Below are positions 32,940-40,460 of a stretch of DNA of 64,000 nucleotides, one piece after another (positions within the stretch are counted from its first letter, which is position 1; the number at the start of each line of letters is the position of its first letter). This DNA is from CBDCYS01 sp965226245 (GTDB taxonomy: Bacteria; Acidobacteriota; Terriglobia; Bryobacterales; UBA6623): assembly GCA_965226245.1 (NCBI GenBank), contig CBDDCL010000009.1:13918-77917 (forward strand), written 5' to 3'. Under the pieces are notes generated by a model. The model ran no database searches. It was not told where the DNA came from and worked only from the letters and a program-made list of their open reading frames with translations. The translations under genes were made by a program, and so were the position numbers.

Positions 32940-35288
32940 ATGGCACCGCAGGATCTGCTCAGCAGCCGGGCCGTCTTCTTTGCTTACCCTTCTAGTCACT
33001 TGTCTGTCCGCGAGACCATCGAACACGCCTGCGGTGATCTGAAGAGCCGGACGGGCCACGCTGGAGTCCGTACCTGGGGGGAAGACGAAGTCGTGGGACG
33101 TTTCGTGGCGACGGATGTTCTCGCTCGAATTTCTGCATCGGACTGCCTAATCGCGGACGTAACGTATCTAAACTTCAACGTTACGTTTGAGATCGGCTAC
33201 GCAATTGCGCAGGGCAAATCAATCGCGCTGACCAGGTTTGCTGGAGTCGGTACGCAACCAGAATTCACTGAGGCCGGCGTCTTCGACACGATCGGCTACC
33301 ATGCATACGAAAACAGGCAGCAGCTGCTCGACTTTCTCCTGACAACCTCCGAACCACATCCTCTCTTCAGCGCGCCGCTGGAGCCGAACCGCAAAGCTCC
33401 CGTCTATTTGATGGAGGCCAAATTCAAGACGGACCCTGTTACGCGTATGATCGCGCGCATAAAGAAGGCTCGACTCTTCTTCCGAAGCTTCGACCCTATT
33501 GAACAACCTCGTCTCAGCACGCCCGAGGCTATTCGCCAAGTCTCGCAGTCTTATGGGGTACTCGTCCACCTCCTTTCTGCGACCGTCGCCGACCACGTTG
33601 TCCACAATAATCGGGCAGCCTTTATCGCCGGTCTCGCTCTTGGAAGCGAAAAAGTCCTCACGATCTTGCAACATGGGGATGACCCAGTCCCGCTTGACTA
33701 CCGGGACCTCGTGACTCGGTTCCACTCGCTTGACCAGATTGACGATGCCATCGCTGAATTCGCTCCTCGCGTCACGGAAGCGTGGCAAACAGGCCGAGAG
33801 CTGCCGACTGGCTCGCCAGCGACCTCTCTTGAGCAACTCAATCTCGGAGCCTCGTCAGCAGAAAACGAGTTGCGCGACTTGTCATGCTACTTTCTCCGAA
33901 CCGACGCATATCAAAGAGCGCAGCGCGGCGACGTGAGGTTGGTGGTCGGTCGAAAGGGATCCGGCAAGACTGCGGTGTTTGCGCAAACCAGAGATAATCT
34001 CAGGCGCAACAAACAGAACATCATTCTGGACTTGAGACCAGAGGGTTACAAGTTGCTGAAATTCAAGGAGGACGTACTAAGGCTTCTGGAGCAGGGGACC
34101 TTTTACCACACAATCACGGCGTTTTGGGAATACGTGCTCCTGTTGGAGGTCTGCCACAAGCTCCTCGAGAAGGACCGGGAACGGCACAAACGCAATTCGA
34201 CCTTGTTCGAGCCGTACCGAGTGATTGCGGACCTTTACGAAGCGGACCGGTTTATCAGCGAGGGTGACTTCCCGGAACGGATGTCGAGACTGATTGATTT
34301 GATCCGGACGAGGCACACCGGCAAATACGGCTCTCATCCCAAGCCAAGATTGTCCGAACCTGAGATAACTGAACTGCTGTACGACCACGACGTCGCAACT
34401 CTTAGGGATCAGGTAACGAACTACCTAAAGCGAAAAGAGAGCGTCTGGATACTGTTTGACAATCTCGACAAGGGGTGGCCGACACATGGACTCGATCATG
34501 AGGATGTGCTCATCCTTCGAGCACTTCTGGAGGCCACCCGCAAGCTTGAACGTCACCTGCATCGCAATGAGATCGACGCCCACACATTGGTCTTCATTCG
34601 TAATGACGTATATGAACTACTCGTAGAGGAAAGCCCGGATCGCGGGAAGGAAACGAAGGCGATCCTCGACTGGACCGATCGAGACCTACTACGCGAAATC
34701 ATACGGAGGCGTCTTGTCTTCAGTGGGCTATCCGATAAGCTCTCGGCTGGTGAAGCGTGGCTGGCCATCTGCACGAGCCATATCAAAGGAGAAGAAAGCT
34801 CTGAGTATCTAATTGATCGCTGTCTGATGCGGCCACGATGCCTGATCGACATTATCAATTACTGCAAGAGCTTCGCAGTCAATCTGCGACATCAACGTAT
34901 CGAGGCCGAAGACATAGAGAAGGGGTTGAACGCTTACTCGACTGACCTTGTTTTCGAGGTTGGACTCGAGATGCGCGACATCCTGCCAGAGGCTGAAGAT
35001 CTTCTGTACGAGTTCATCGAAAGCCCACACCAGATTCCTGAGGATCGTTTGGCGCAAACACTTGGACAGTACAAAGAACAGCTGCGGGGGGCACTTCTCG
35101 AGAACCTTCTTTGGTACGGTTTCTTGGGTGTCGTGCGATTAACTGGAGAGATCGACTACATATACACGGTGAACTACGACATGAACATGCTGAACGCGAT
35201 TGTAGCCAAGCTGAGGGATACGGGCCTTGTCTACTGCATCAATCCCGCTTTCTGGTCAGGCCTCCAAGTTTCCATTCCTCATGACTGA
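32940..35288 (+). CDS. TIR/deoxyribosyltransferase-like plus P-loop ATPase fusion
   Basis: About 782 aa from ATG 32940 (a GTG at 32880 would add 20 residues). Residues ~8-110 form a TIR/nucleoside-deoxyribosyltransferase-like domain: VFFAYPSSHLSVRETIEHAC, DCLIADVTYLNFNVTFEIGY. The Glu in NVTFEIG matches the catalytic glutamate of that superfamily. A second, more degenerate alpha/beta domain follows (VLVHLLSATVADHVVHNNRA, then ALGSEKVLTIL). From ~335 there is a P-loop ATPase with GRKGSGKTAVF and VWILFDNLDKG (Walker B), resembling Sll1717-type ATPases. An NAD- or nucleotide-consuming effector controlled by an ATPase is a likely defence design. Function is inferred, not known. Confidence 0.65.
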   Translation: MAPQDLLSSRAVFFAYPSSHLSVRETIEHACGDLKSRTGHAGVRTWGEDEVVGRFVATDVLARISASDCLIADVTYLNFNVTFEIGYAIAQGKSIALTRFAGVGTQPEFTEAGVFDTIGYHAYENRQQLLDFLLTTSEPHPLFSAPLEPNRKAPVYLMEAKFKTDPVTRMIARIKKARLFFRSFDPIEQPRLSTPEAIRQVSQSYGVLVHLLSATVADHVVHNNRAAFIAGLALGSEKVLTILQHGDDPVPLDYRDLVTRFHSLDQIDDAIAEFAPRVTEAWQTGRELPTGSPATSLEQLNLGASSAENELRDLSCYFLRTDAYQRAQRGDVRLVVGRKGSGKTAVFAQTRDNLRRNKQNIILDLRPEGYKLLKFKEDVLRLLEQGTFYHTITAFWEYVLLLEVCHKLLEKDRERHKRNSTLFEPYRVIADLYEADRFISEGDFPERMSRLIDLIRTRHTGKYGSHPKPRLSEPEITELLYDHDVATLRDQVTNYLKRKESVWILFDNLDKGWPTHGLDHEDVLILRALLEATRKLERHLHRNEIDAHTLVFIRNDVYELLVEESPDRGKETKAILDWTDRDLLREIIRRRLVFSGLSDKLSAGEAWLAICTSHIKGEESSEYLIDRCLMRPRCLIDIINYCKSFAVNLRHQRIEAEDIEKGLNAYSTDLVFEVGLEMRDILPEAEDLLYEFIESPHQIPEDRLAQTLGQYKEQLRGALLENLLWYGFLGVVRLTGEIDYIYTVNYDMNMLNAIVAKLRDTGLVYCINPAFWSGLQVSIPHD

Positions 35289-35339
35289 GTGGTGCTTCCG
35301 CAACGGAGTGTGACCTGTTGTCTCACGGACGTTGACACG

Positions 35340-35504
35340 GCCCTGGGCGGCCAGATGCGCGTCCGTGGTCAGATTGCCGCCTGTGCCAACGGCATTGAGG
35401 AGATCGAACAAGATGTCTGCATGACAGCGGTATTCGAGCCCCTTGTTTTTGTGAATTGTCATCAGTGGCACCGATTGAAGACCCGCGTACACGTCGAGCC
35501 AGGC
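35340..35504 (-). pseudogene. mosaic of UvrD-like helicase and VapC-like fragments
   Basis: One minus-strand frame joins two unrelated scraps. AWLDVYAGLQSVPLMTIHKN followed by KGLEY resembles motif V of UvrD/Rep-type helicases. It is followed by LLNAVGTGGNLTTDAHLAAQ, the central motif of VapC PIN toxins. Neither is complete, so this is debris from at least two recombination events. Confidence 0.45.
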
Positions 35505-35586
35505 CGATCGGGCAGTCATCAAGCGGTTTCTGTTGCTCGACGATTGGCGCCGCCGCATTACCGGAGTTCGAGGCGCAGAGAAGTGC

Positions 35587-35826
35587 TTATGCTTGCAGCA
35601 AGCGCCGCAACAGCAATGCCTGCATGTCACGCCGCCCATCAGCAATCACAAGCACGTAGACATTATCTCCCATCACCCGGTAGATGATACGGTAAGGCTT
35701 GAAGAAGATCTCACGGTACTCCCGAATCCCAATGTCCAGCAATTCCTTCGGGGAGTTTCCGCGCTGGGGATGCTCGGATAGGCTGTGGAACGCCTTTTCT
35801 ATCTGCTCCAGCACGTTTGGGAACAT
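35587..35826 (-). pseudogene. RelE/ParE-family toxin, N-terminally truncated
   Basis: 79 aa. The C-terminal four-fifths of a ParE/RelE toxin are clear: EYREIFFKPYRIIYRVMGDN, VYVLVIADGRRDMQALLLRR. The first strand and helix of the family (~18 residues) are missing, because the gene is cut by the left end of the Tn3-derived element at 35832. The present ATG is fortuitous. No antitoxin gene adjoins it. Normally such toxins inhibit gyrase or cleave mRNA on the ribosome. Confidence 0.7.
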
Positions 35827-35831
35827 CCCTC

Positions 35832-36446
35832 AGGGTAGCGCCCAGAATCGTGCGAATTTATACGCTAAGCCTTTCGCTTCGCACGAGACTGCGGTTGAGC
35901 TGGTACTCGCCGTAGAGGAGGACGTTGTCTCACCCGATCGGGCTGATATGGGACAGTAACTTGAAGTTGAGATCGTCCGCATCCGAGCCCGCCTCGCTCA
36001 AAACACGATCGATCTCCCGAATCTGCCACTAGATGATAGCTGCGAGGATGAGAAGCAGGCAGCTCGCCGCGCCGGTTTGGCGTTCGAAGTCGCGCTGATC
36101 CAGTCGGCCCAGTCGGCCGTAGTGGACGCACCGGGCGAGGGCGTGTAGCTGTTCTCCCTTGAGGAGCTCGCGTCGGATCCGCGTGCGAAGCGTCGGCTGG
36201 CTCAGGTAGTCGAGGATGAACTCGGTCTTGAAGACGCGGCCGAGCTCGCGCGTCGCTCGGTAGAAGCGATTCTTCGGCCCATGGCCTACCAGACGCTTGA
36301 GTGCGACAGACGCGGTGGTCTGGCCGCTCGCGAACGCCGCGAACGCCGCGAAGAACTGTCCGATCCTGTCCCAGTGCTCTGTGATCCAATCGAGGTGACT
36401 CGAAACCTCTTAGCGTATAAATTCGCACGATTCTGGGCGCTACCCT
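35832..36446. mobile_element. Tn3-derived miniature element (615 bp)
   Basis: Bounded by ~38-bp inverted repeats that start AGGGTAGCGCCCAGAATCGT and end inward in TACGCTAAG, the internal signature of Tn3-family ends. Inside is only the C-terminal part of a Tn3 transposase. No target duplication is seen. It truncates the ParE-like toxin gene. Elements of this kind can be moved by a related transposase acting in trans. Confidence 0.75.
35858..36410 (-). pseudogene. Tn3-family transposase, C-terminal fragment
   Basis: The minus-strand frame reads EHWDRIGQFFAAFAAFASGQ, then RFYRATRELGRVFKTEFILD, LLKGEQLHALARCVHYGRLG, LLLILAAIIYWQIREIDRVL, and ends LLSHISPIGWDNVLLYGEYQ. These are the C-terminal motifs of Tn3 transposases (FxTLFLLDYL, KGExxHALxR, YWNT, SPxGWxHInLyGxY). 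Only ~180 of about 1000 residues remain. The stop codon lies inside the terminal inverted repeat, as in full-length elements. Confidence 0.75.
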
Positions 36447-36600
36447 TGATCCTCTTGCCCTCGAAGCCCGCGATTGCACCCACGACCGGCCCACAGCGTC
36501 TCGTGGAGTAGCCCCAGGATCGCCCAGGAGCGACCGAAGGCGAGCCGGGCACCCTCACTAGTCGGACCAACCGTGCAACGCCTCTGAGGGCCGCAGGGGC

Positions 36601-36652
36601 AGCGCGGGTGTATACTTTCACCGTGCCAGGGCCAAAATGGAAATCCTGGGTG
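36601..36652 (+). repeat. IS1380-type (443-aa group) terminal remnant
   Basis: About 52 bp, from GCGCGGGTGTATAC to GGAAATCCTGG, match the outer end of the element at 54800-56425 and the end of the broken copy near 6585-6640. It is the only trace of that element here and lies immediately upstream of a small membrane-protein gene, so it may contribute its promoter. Confidence 0.7.
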
Positions 36653-36666
36653 AAGGAGGTGATTCG

Positions 36667-36909
36667 ATGAGCATGGAAGCTGTGAGCGCTTTTCTAGGAT
36701 GGTGCACGATCATTAATGTAGGGATTCTCATCTGGTGGTTTCTGTTCGTCACTCTGGCGCACGATTTTACCTATCGCTGCCATCGAAAGCTCGTCAACAT
36801 CTCGGTTGAGACGTTCGATGCGATCCATTACGGCGGCATGGCAGTCTTCAAGTTTGGCGTACTGTTGTTCAATCTGGTGCCGTATCTGGCCTTGAAGATC
36901 GTCGGCTGA
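36667..36909 (+). CDS. small membrane protein (DUF6868-like)
   Basis: 80 aa starting MSMEAVSAFLGWCTIINVGI. Two membrane segments (GWCTIINVGILIWWFLFVTL; FKFGVLLFNLVPYLALKIVG) flank a short charged loop with YRCHRKLVNIS. The overall pattern matches DUF6868 proteins of unknown role. The ATG is preceded by AAGGAGGTGA, a full complement to the 16S rRNA tail, which fixes the start. The open frame reaches upstream into the IS1380 remnant. Confidence 0.65.
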   Translation: MSMEAVSAFLGWCTIINVGILIWWFLFVTLAHDFTYRCHRKLVNISVETFDAIHYGGMAVFKFGVLLFNLVPYLALKIVG

Positions 36910-36969
36910 GGCGGATTTGATTTATGTAGGGGCGGGACTACAATCCAGGGATCTGGCCACGGACGTTTC

Positions 36970-37141
36970 AGGGTTATCCACAGATCGCTGTGATTCGGGG
37001 CAGTTATCCACGGGCAAACACCTATACTCCGCTTCGAGCAAACACCTATATTTTCTCCCAAAATCTTCGAGCAAACACCTATACACTCATGTAGTTAAAG
37101 AACAAGTAGTAAGAGCGACGAACCTGTGGATAAACTCGCTG
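36970..37141. other. putative plasmid origin with iterons, type 2
   Basis: DnaA boxes TTATCCACA (36974) and TTATCCACG (37004) and an inverted box TGTGGATAA (37125) flank three direct repeats GCAAACACCTATA (37014, 37038, 37071; spacing 24 and 33 bp). The repeat core GTAGTTAAAGAACAAGTAGT (37091-37110) is shared, as sequence or complement, with the origins at 14.4 and 56.5 kb. The iteron sequence itself differs from both. No rep gene lies nearby. Confidence 0.7.
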
Positions 37142-37545
37142 AAGAAAAACGGCCCGAAAAGGCAAAATCAAAACCTTCCTTATAGGTAAAGAACTGAAGA
37201 CAAAGGACTTACACCATACCGCGGCGGAACGGGCAAGCGGACCGACAACAAAACCAGAATCAAAACCCCCGGATAGCCTACGCCGAGAGGCGAGTCAAGC
37301 CGCCGGCGCGGCTCCTACGCTACGCTACGGCCCTGCGGGTGACAGCGCCCCTCGGCTGCGGCTCAAGGCGGCTGGTATGACCGAAAGCTCCCTTTCGGCC
37401 CGTCCACACGGCCCGAATCCCCCTTTTCCCTCATAAACAGCCATCCCTTCGGATCGGCCCGCAGCAGTCCAGGGCGCGAAGCGGCAAAGCGAACCCTTGA
37501 CGGCGAGGACCGATCTGGAATCATCCAGGGCGAGGGAAAAGGAGC
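37142..37545 (+). repeat. R module copy R2 (most complete)
   Basis: Contains an AT-rich block (CCTTCCTTATAGGTAAAGAA), the CCGCGGCGGAACGGGC block, GGATAGCCTACGCCGAGAGG, tandem CTACGCTACG, GACAGCGCCCCTCGGCTGCG, a perfect hairpin CCGAAAG/CTTTCGG with a four-base loop, and CCCTTGACGGCGAGGA. All are repeated in the same order in R3 and/or R4 and inverted in R1 and R0. No conserved reading frame spans it. Confidence 0.8.
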
Positions 37546-37655
37546 TTCTTGCTGTGTCTATCAATAGATATATTTATATTTCTTTGTACTGCCACAGAGC
37601 TTCTTCGAGTCCAGCAAAGCGGCTCGCCTGTCAAGTGGCGAAGCCGTTGTACTCG

Positions 37656-37793
37656 ATGTTGGAGGACCGGCTGGAGCAGGTGCGGGAGATCGACGGAGAG
37701 CTGGCTTACGAGAAGATGAGGCGGGCAGTGGAGAAGGCCAGCCAAGAGAAGGCTAGGCAGGCTAGGCAAGTGGAGAGGGCTAGGCTAGTGTAG
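37656..37793 (+). CDS. coiled-coil peptide truncated by IS630
   Basis: 45 residues from MLEDRLEQVREIDGELAYEK to a stop supplied by the left end of the IS630 element. The sequence is highly charged with heptad spacing, which suggests the start of a coiled-coil protein. It probably continued beyond the insertion but no continuation is seen on the other side. It is also possible that this is chance coding. Confidence 0.3.
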   Translation: MLEDRLEQVREIDGELAYEKMRRAVEKASQEKARQARQVERARLV

Positions 37794-38989
37794 TGTCCAT
37801 GAAATAAATGGACAGTTATTTCTTCTTCCGTTTTCTGGGCCGCGGGCTGCTGCAGCCGGGCTGAATCTGCTCCAAGGTGCGTCGGCAGCGCGAAAGTTTC
37901 TCCGTGATCGACTCCACCGTCGCCGTCCAAACGAAGGGTTTCGGCTCCTGGTTCCAGACCCTCAGGAATTCCTCAATGCAGTCCTTGAGCTCCCCCACGC
38001 TGCCGAATGCCCCGCGCCGGATCGCCTTCTGAGTCAGTTCGCCGAACCAACGCTCGACCAGGTTCAGCCAACTGGAACTGGTCGGCACAAAGTGCGTCTC
38101 AAAGCGCGGGTGGCGCTGCAACCAGCCCCGCACCTTCTCGTGTTTATGCGTCCCATAGTTGTCCAGGATTAAATGCAGCGGCACGTCGCCGGGGAACTCC
38201 TTGTCGAGCGTGCGCAAGAACTTCAGAAACTCCTGATGCCGGTGGCGCGGAAAGCATTGGCCAATCACTTTGCCCTGCAAGGTCTCCAGGGCGGCGAATA
38301 GTGTCGTCGTGCCGTTGCGCTTGTAGTCATGGGTCATGGTCCCGCAGCGCCCCTTCTTGAGCGGCAAGCCCGGCTGCGTCCGATCCAGAGCCTGAATCTG
38401 ACATCTTCTCGTCCACGCACAACACGACCGCCTGTTGGGGCGGATTCAAGTACAGCCCGACCACGTCGGTCAATTTGTCCAGGAACTTCGGATCGCGCGA
38501 CAGCTTAAAGGTCTTCACACGGTGGGGCTTGAGGTTGTGGGCTCGCCAGATGTTGTGGATGGTGGACTTGCTGACTCCCTGGTTTTTGGCCAGCGTGCGG
38601 CAACTCCAATGCGTCATTCCCTTGGGCTTGGTTTGCAGGGTGGCGTCCACAATGGCGCTGATCTTGTCGATGTCATAGGTGGGCTTGCGCCCGCGTCCGG
38701 GGGAAATCTCCCACAGACCGTCGAGTCGCTGTTGGTCAAAGCGCTGACGCCACAGAATGACGGTTTTGCGGTTGACAGACAACTGCTTGGCGATGGCGAC
38801 ATCGGAGAGACCCTGGCTCGAAGCCAGCACGATTCGGCAGCGTAGCGCCACCTGCTGAGGGGTGCCATGGGCGCCGATCCATTGCCGCAGCAGCTGCTGC
38901 TCGGAGGGCGAAAGTTCGCAGGGGGAAGCCATACCCCAGGATGCGATAAACCAGGCGACTTGTCCAGTTATTTGTCGGACACTACACTA
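37786..38989 (-). mobile_element. IS630-family insertion sequence
   Basis: About 1.2 kb bounded by inverted TAGTGTAGTGTCC / GGACACTACACTA ends with TA at both borders, the target dinucleotide duplicated by IS630-Tc1 elements. Contains one transposase gene in two frames. Confidence 0.85.
37816..38932 (-). pseudogene. IS630-family transposase (frameshifted)
   Basis: The first frame (38327-38932) holds the helix-turn-helix and the first catalytic segment: LSDVAIAKQLSVNRKTVILW, VVLCVDEK. The second (37816-38367) holds LPLKKGRCGTMTHDYKRNGT, LHLILDNYGTHKHEKV (second Asp) and TSSSWLNLVERWFGELTQKA (Glu). The two would join as VDEK-SQIQALDRTQPGLPLK if one base were removed after GAGAAG, so a one-base insertion splits the gene. 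Some IS630 relatives use programmed frameshifting, but no slippery run is obvious here. Probably inactive without frameshift. Confidence 0.85.
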
Positions 38990-38996
38990 GAGTGGG

Positions 38997-39081
38997 ATAG
39001 GCAAGAGACGGCAAGGCAAAGCAGGGACCGCCGTGGGCCGGAACGCAGGGGGCCGGAACGGGACTTTGGCCCCAGCCGCTA
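38997..39081 (+). repeat. Q repeat, copy 1
   Basis: An ~85-bp sequence from GGCAAGAGACGGCAAGGCAA to GACTTTGGCCCCAGCCGCTA that recurs nearly unchanged at 39448-39531 and in degenerate, inverted form at 49552-49625. In each case it lies at a gene border. The two complete copies are both followed ~35 bp later by GGCGTGGGAGAATG and a gene. Confidence 0.7.
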
Positions 39082-39125
39082 GGTTTCTCTCGGTGGTTTT
39101 GTCCTAGGGGGGCGGGCGTGGGAGA

Positions 39126-39530
39126 ATGTTGGATGTGTCCGAGGAGCCGGAACCAATGTCAAAACAGGAAGAGACCCAAAACGGCGTGAGGGATGCCAAC
39201 CGCGCGATTCGCCGTGTTCTCGCTGATGAAGTTCCCTCGATTGATTGTTCCTTTGGAGATGATGACCCGCCTGCGAGGGTTCGTGGCATCATCACCGCTG
39301 CCTTGCCGCCCAGCAGTGGCGGAGCCGCTAAGCGAGTTATGAAACGCCTTGGCATCAAAGCAACGGACGGACTGCCAATGTCACCCTACGACTGCGCCTA
39401 CAACACTCAGATAATTGGCGTGGGAGGAGCGTTCGTTGGGTCTGACAGGCAAGAGACGGCAAGGCAAAGCAGGGACCGCCGTGGGCCGGAACGCGGGGGG
39501 CCGCAGCGGGACTTTGGCCCCAGCCGCTAG
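39126..39530 (+). CDS. hypothetical protein fused to Q repeat
   Basis: 134 aa from ATG 39126, 6 bp after a GGGAG run. Residues 1-105 look like an ordinary soluble protein (SKQEETQNGVRDANRAIRRV, ARVRGIITAALPPSSGGAAK) of unknown family. From residue ~107 the frame enters Q repeat copy 2 and reads DRQETARQSRDRRGPERGGP, then RDFGPSR. The natural C-terminus may have been replaced by the repeat. No membrane or catalytic motif is seen. Confidence 0.45.
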   Translation: MLDVSEEPEPMSKQEETQNGVRDANRAIRRVLADEVPSIDCSFGDDDPPARVRGIITAALPPSSGGAAKRVMKRLGIKATDGLPMSPYDCAYNTQIIGVGGAFVGSDRQETARQSRDRRGPERGGPQRDFGPSR

Positions 39531-39531
39531 G
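39448..39531 (+). repeat. Q repeat, copy 2
   Basis: Nearly identical to copy 1 at 38997-39081, including the final GACTTTGGCCCCAGCCGCTA. It separates the hypothetical gene at 39126 from the PIN-linked pair at 39619-40352, so the two genes and two repeats alternate. Confidence 0.7.
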
Positions 39532-39618
39532 TTTGGTCTTGCTCAGGGGGCGTGGGAGAATGGGCAGAACGGATTGGGAGGAAAGGGAGCGACGAAACCA
39601 TGGAAGATGGAGGGCGGG

Positions 39619-39903
39619 ATGGACGTGCAAGAAGCCGTACAAATGGCGAAAGAATACATAAACAAAATTTTTGAGACTGAAAACATCCAGTGGGTAGGTC
39701 TCGAAGAGATTGTATTTGATGACGCGAGCGATAGCTGGAAAGTGACCATTGGCTTCTCTCGGGCATGGGGCCTCGTGCCCACCGTGTCGGCAGCCGTCGG
39801 AGACAGGAGCGCGCGAGTATTCAAGGTTGTTCAAATTGATGACCATACAGGTCGTATCGTATCCCTGACCGATCGCGCTCTGCTCAACGCGAATTTGAGA
39901 TGA
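39619..39903 (+). CDS. PepSY-like small protein paired with PIN protein
   Basis: 94 aa starting MDVQEAVQMAKEYINKIFET. A helix is followed by strands (EIVFDDASDSWKVTIGFSRA, ARVFKVVQIDDHTGRIVSLT), a pattern like PepSY/YpeB-type domains and unlike the usual DNA-binding antitoxins. GGAGGGCGGG before ATG 39619 supports this start over 39607. Its stop overlaps the start of the PIN gene by four bases (ATGA). By position it should be the antitoxin or immunity partner, but this is inferred. Confidence 0.6.
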   Translation: MDVQEAVQMAKEYINKIFETENIQWVGLEEIVFDDASDSWKVTIGFSRAWGLVPTVSAAVGDRSARVFKVVQIDDHTGRIVSLTDRALLNANLR

Positions 39904-40352
39904 TGCGCCGGACGGGAACGTTCATCGATGCGAATCTACTTGTGGTGCTTGTCGTTGGATTAGTAGATCGAAAGTTGGTTGGTAAACGTCGCCGAACGAG
40001 GACCTTTACGCCGGAAAATTACGACCGTCTTCTCGTGGAGATCGGGGATCTCCCAATATTTGTTACGCCGAATACACTTACCGAAGCGTCCAATCTGCTT
40101 GAGGACCCCAAAGACACTCGATTTCTTGACCAGCTCCGGGTCCTCATCGAAATAAGCAAGGAGATTGTCGTCGACAGTTCCACCGCCGCGCAGAACAGCG
40201 ATTTCACACGGCTTGGACTAGCCGACACCGCGCTTCTGGAGGTCATCTCGGCGGAACGGCCACTGTTCACCGTGGATTCCGCGCTTTACAGAGCTGCTCT
40301 GTCAAAGGGAGAGGCGAGCGCGGTCAACTTCACGTATCTCCAGAACTTGTAG
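39900..40352 (+). CDS. PIN-domain protein (toxin-like)
   Basis: 150 aa. All four PIN acidic residues are present: Asp10 (TFIDANLLVV), Glu62 (NTLTEASNLL), Asp109 (LGLADTALLEV) and Asp126 (LFTVDSALY). PIN domains are Mg-dependent RNases. The gene is translationally coupled to the PepSY-like partner, suggesting a toxin-antitoxin or regulated nuclease pair. It is slightly longer than typical VapC. A methyltransferase remnant and IS1380 copy B follow directly. Confidence 0.75.
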   Translation: MMRRTGTFIDANLLVVLVVGLVDRKLVGKRRRTRTFTPENYDRLLVEIGDLPIFVTPNTLTEASNLLEDPKDTRFLDQLRVLIEISKEIVVDSSTAAQNSDFTRLGLADTALLEVISAERPLFTVDSALYRAALSKGEASAVNFTYLQNL

Positions 40353-40364
40353 CCGGTCGACGAA

Positions 40365-40460
40365 AAGGCAACTCTCTGTACTACAGCGACAACCTGGACA
40401 TTCTCCAACGTTACATTCAGGACGAGAATGTTGACCTGGTCTTCAAGAGCAACCACCTAC
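40365..40460 (+). pseudogene. DNA methyltransferase N-terminal remnant
   Basis: Plus-strand frame GNSLYYSDNLDILQRYIQDE followed by NVDLVFKSN matches the start of type III/beta-class site-specific DNA methyltransferases (LYYGDNLDIL...VDLVYLDPPF-KSN). The LDPPF catalytic segment itself is missing, as if a short deletion joined the two Phe codons. The frame is cut by IS1380 copy B at 40461. It has no start codon of its own. Confidence 0.55.

Noticed and set aside
35865..36494. 209-aa minus-strand frame
   Set aside because: Arg/Pro-rich reading of the wrong frame. The neighbouring frame gives clear Tn3 transposase motifs.
38997..39531. Integron attC sites
   Set aside because: The Q repeats sit at gene borders, but I could not find the paired R/L core motifs (GTTRRRY and its complement) or an integrase, so they were reported only as repeats.
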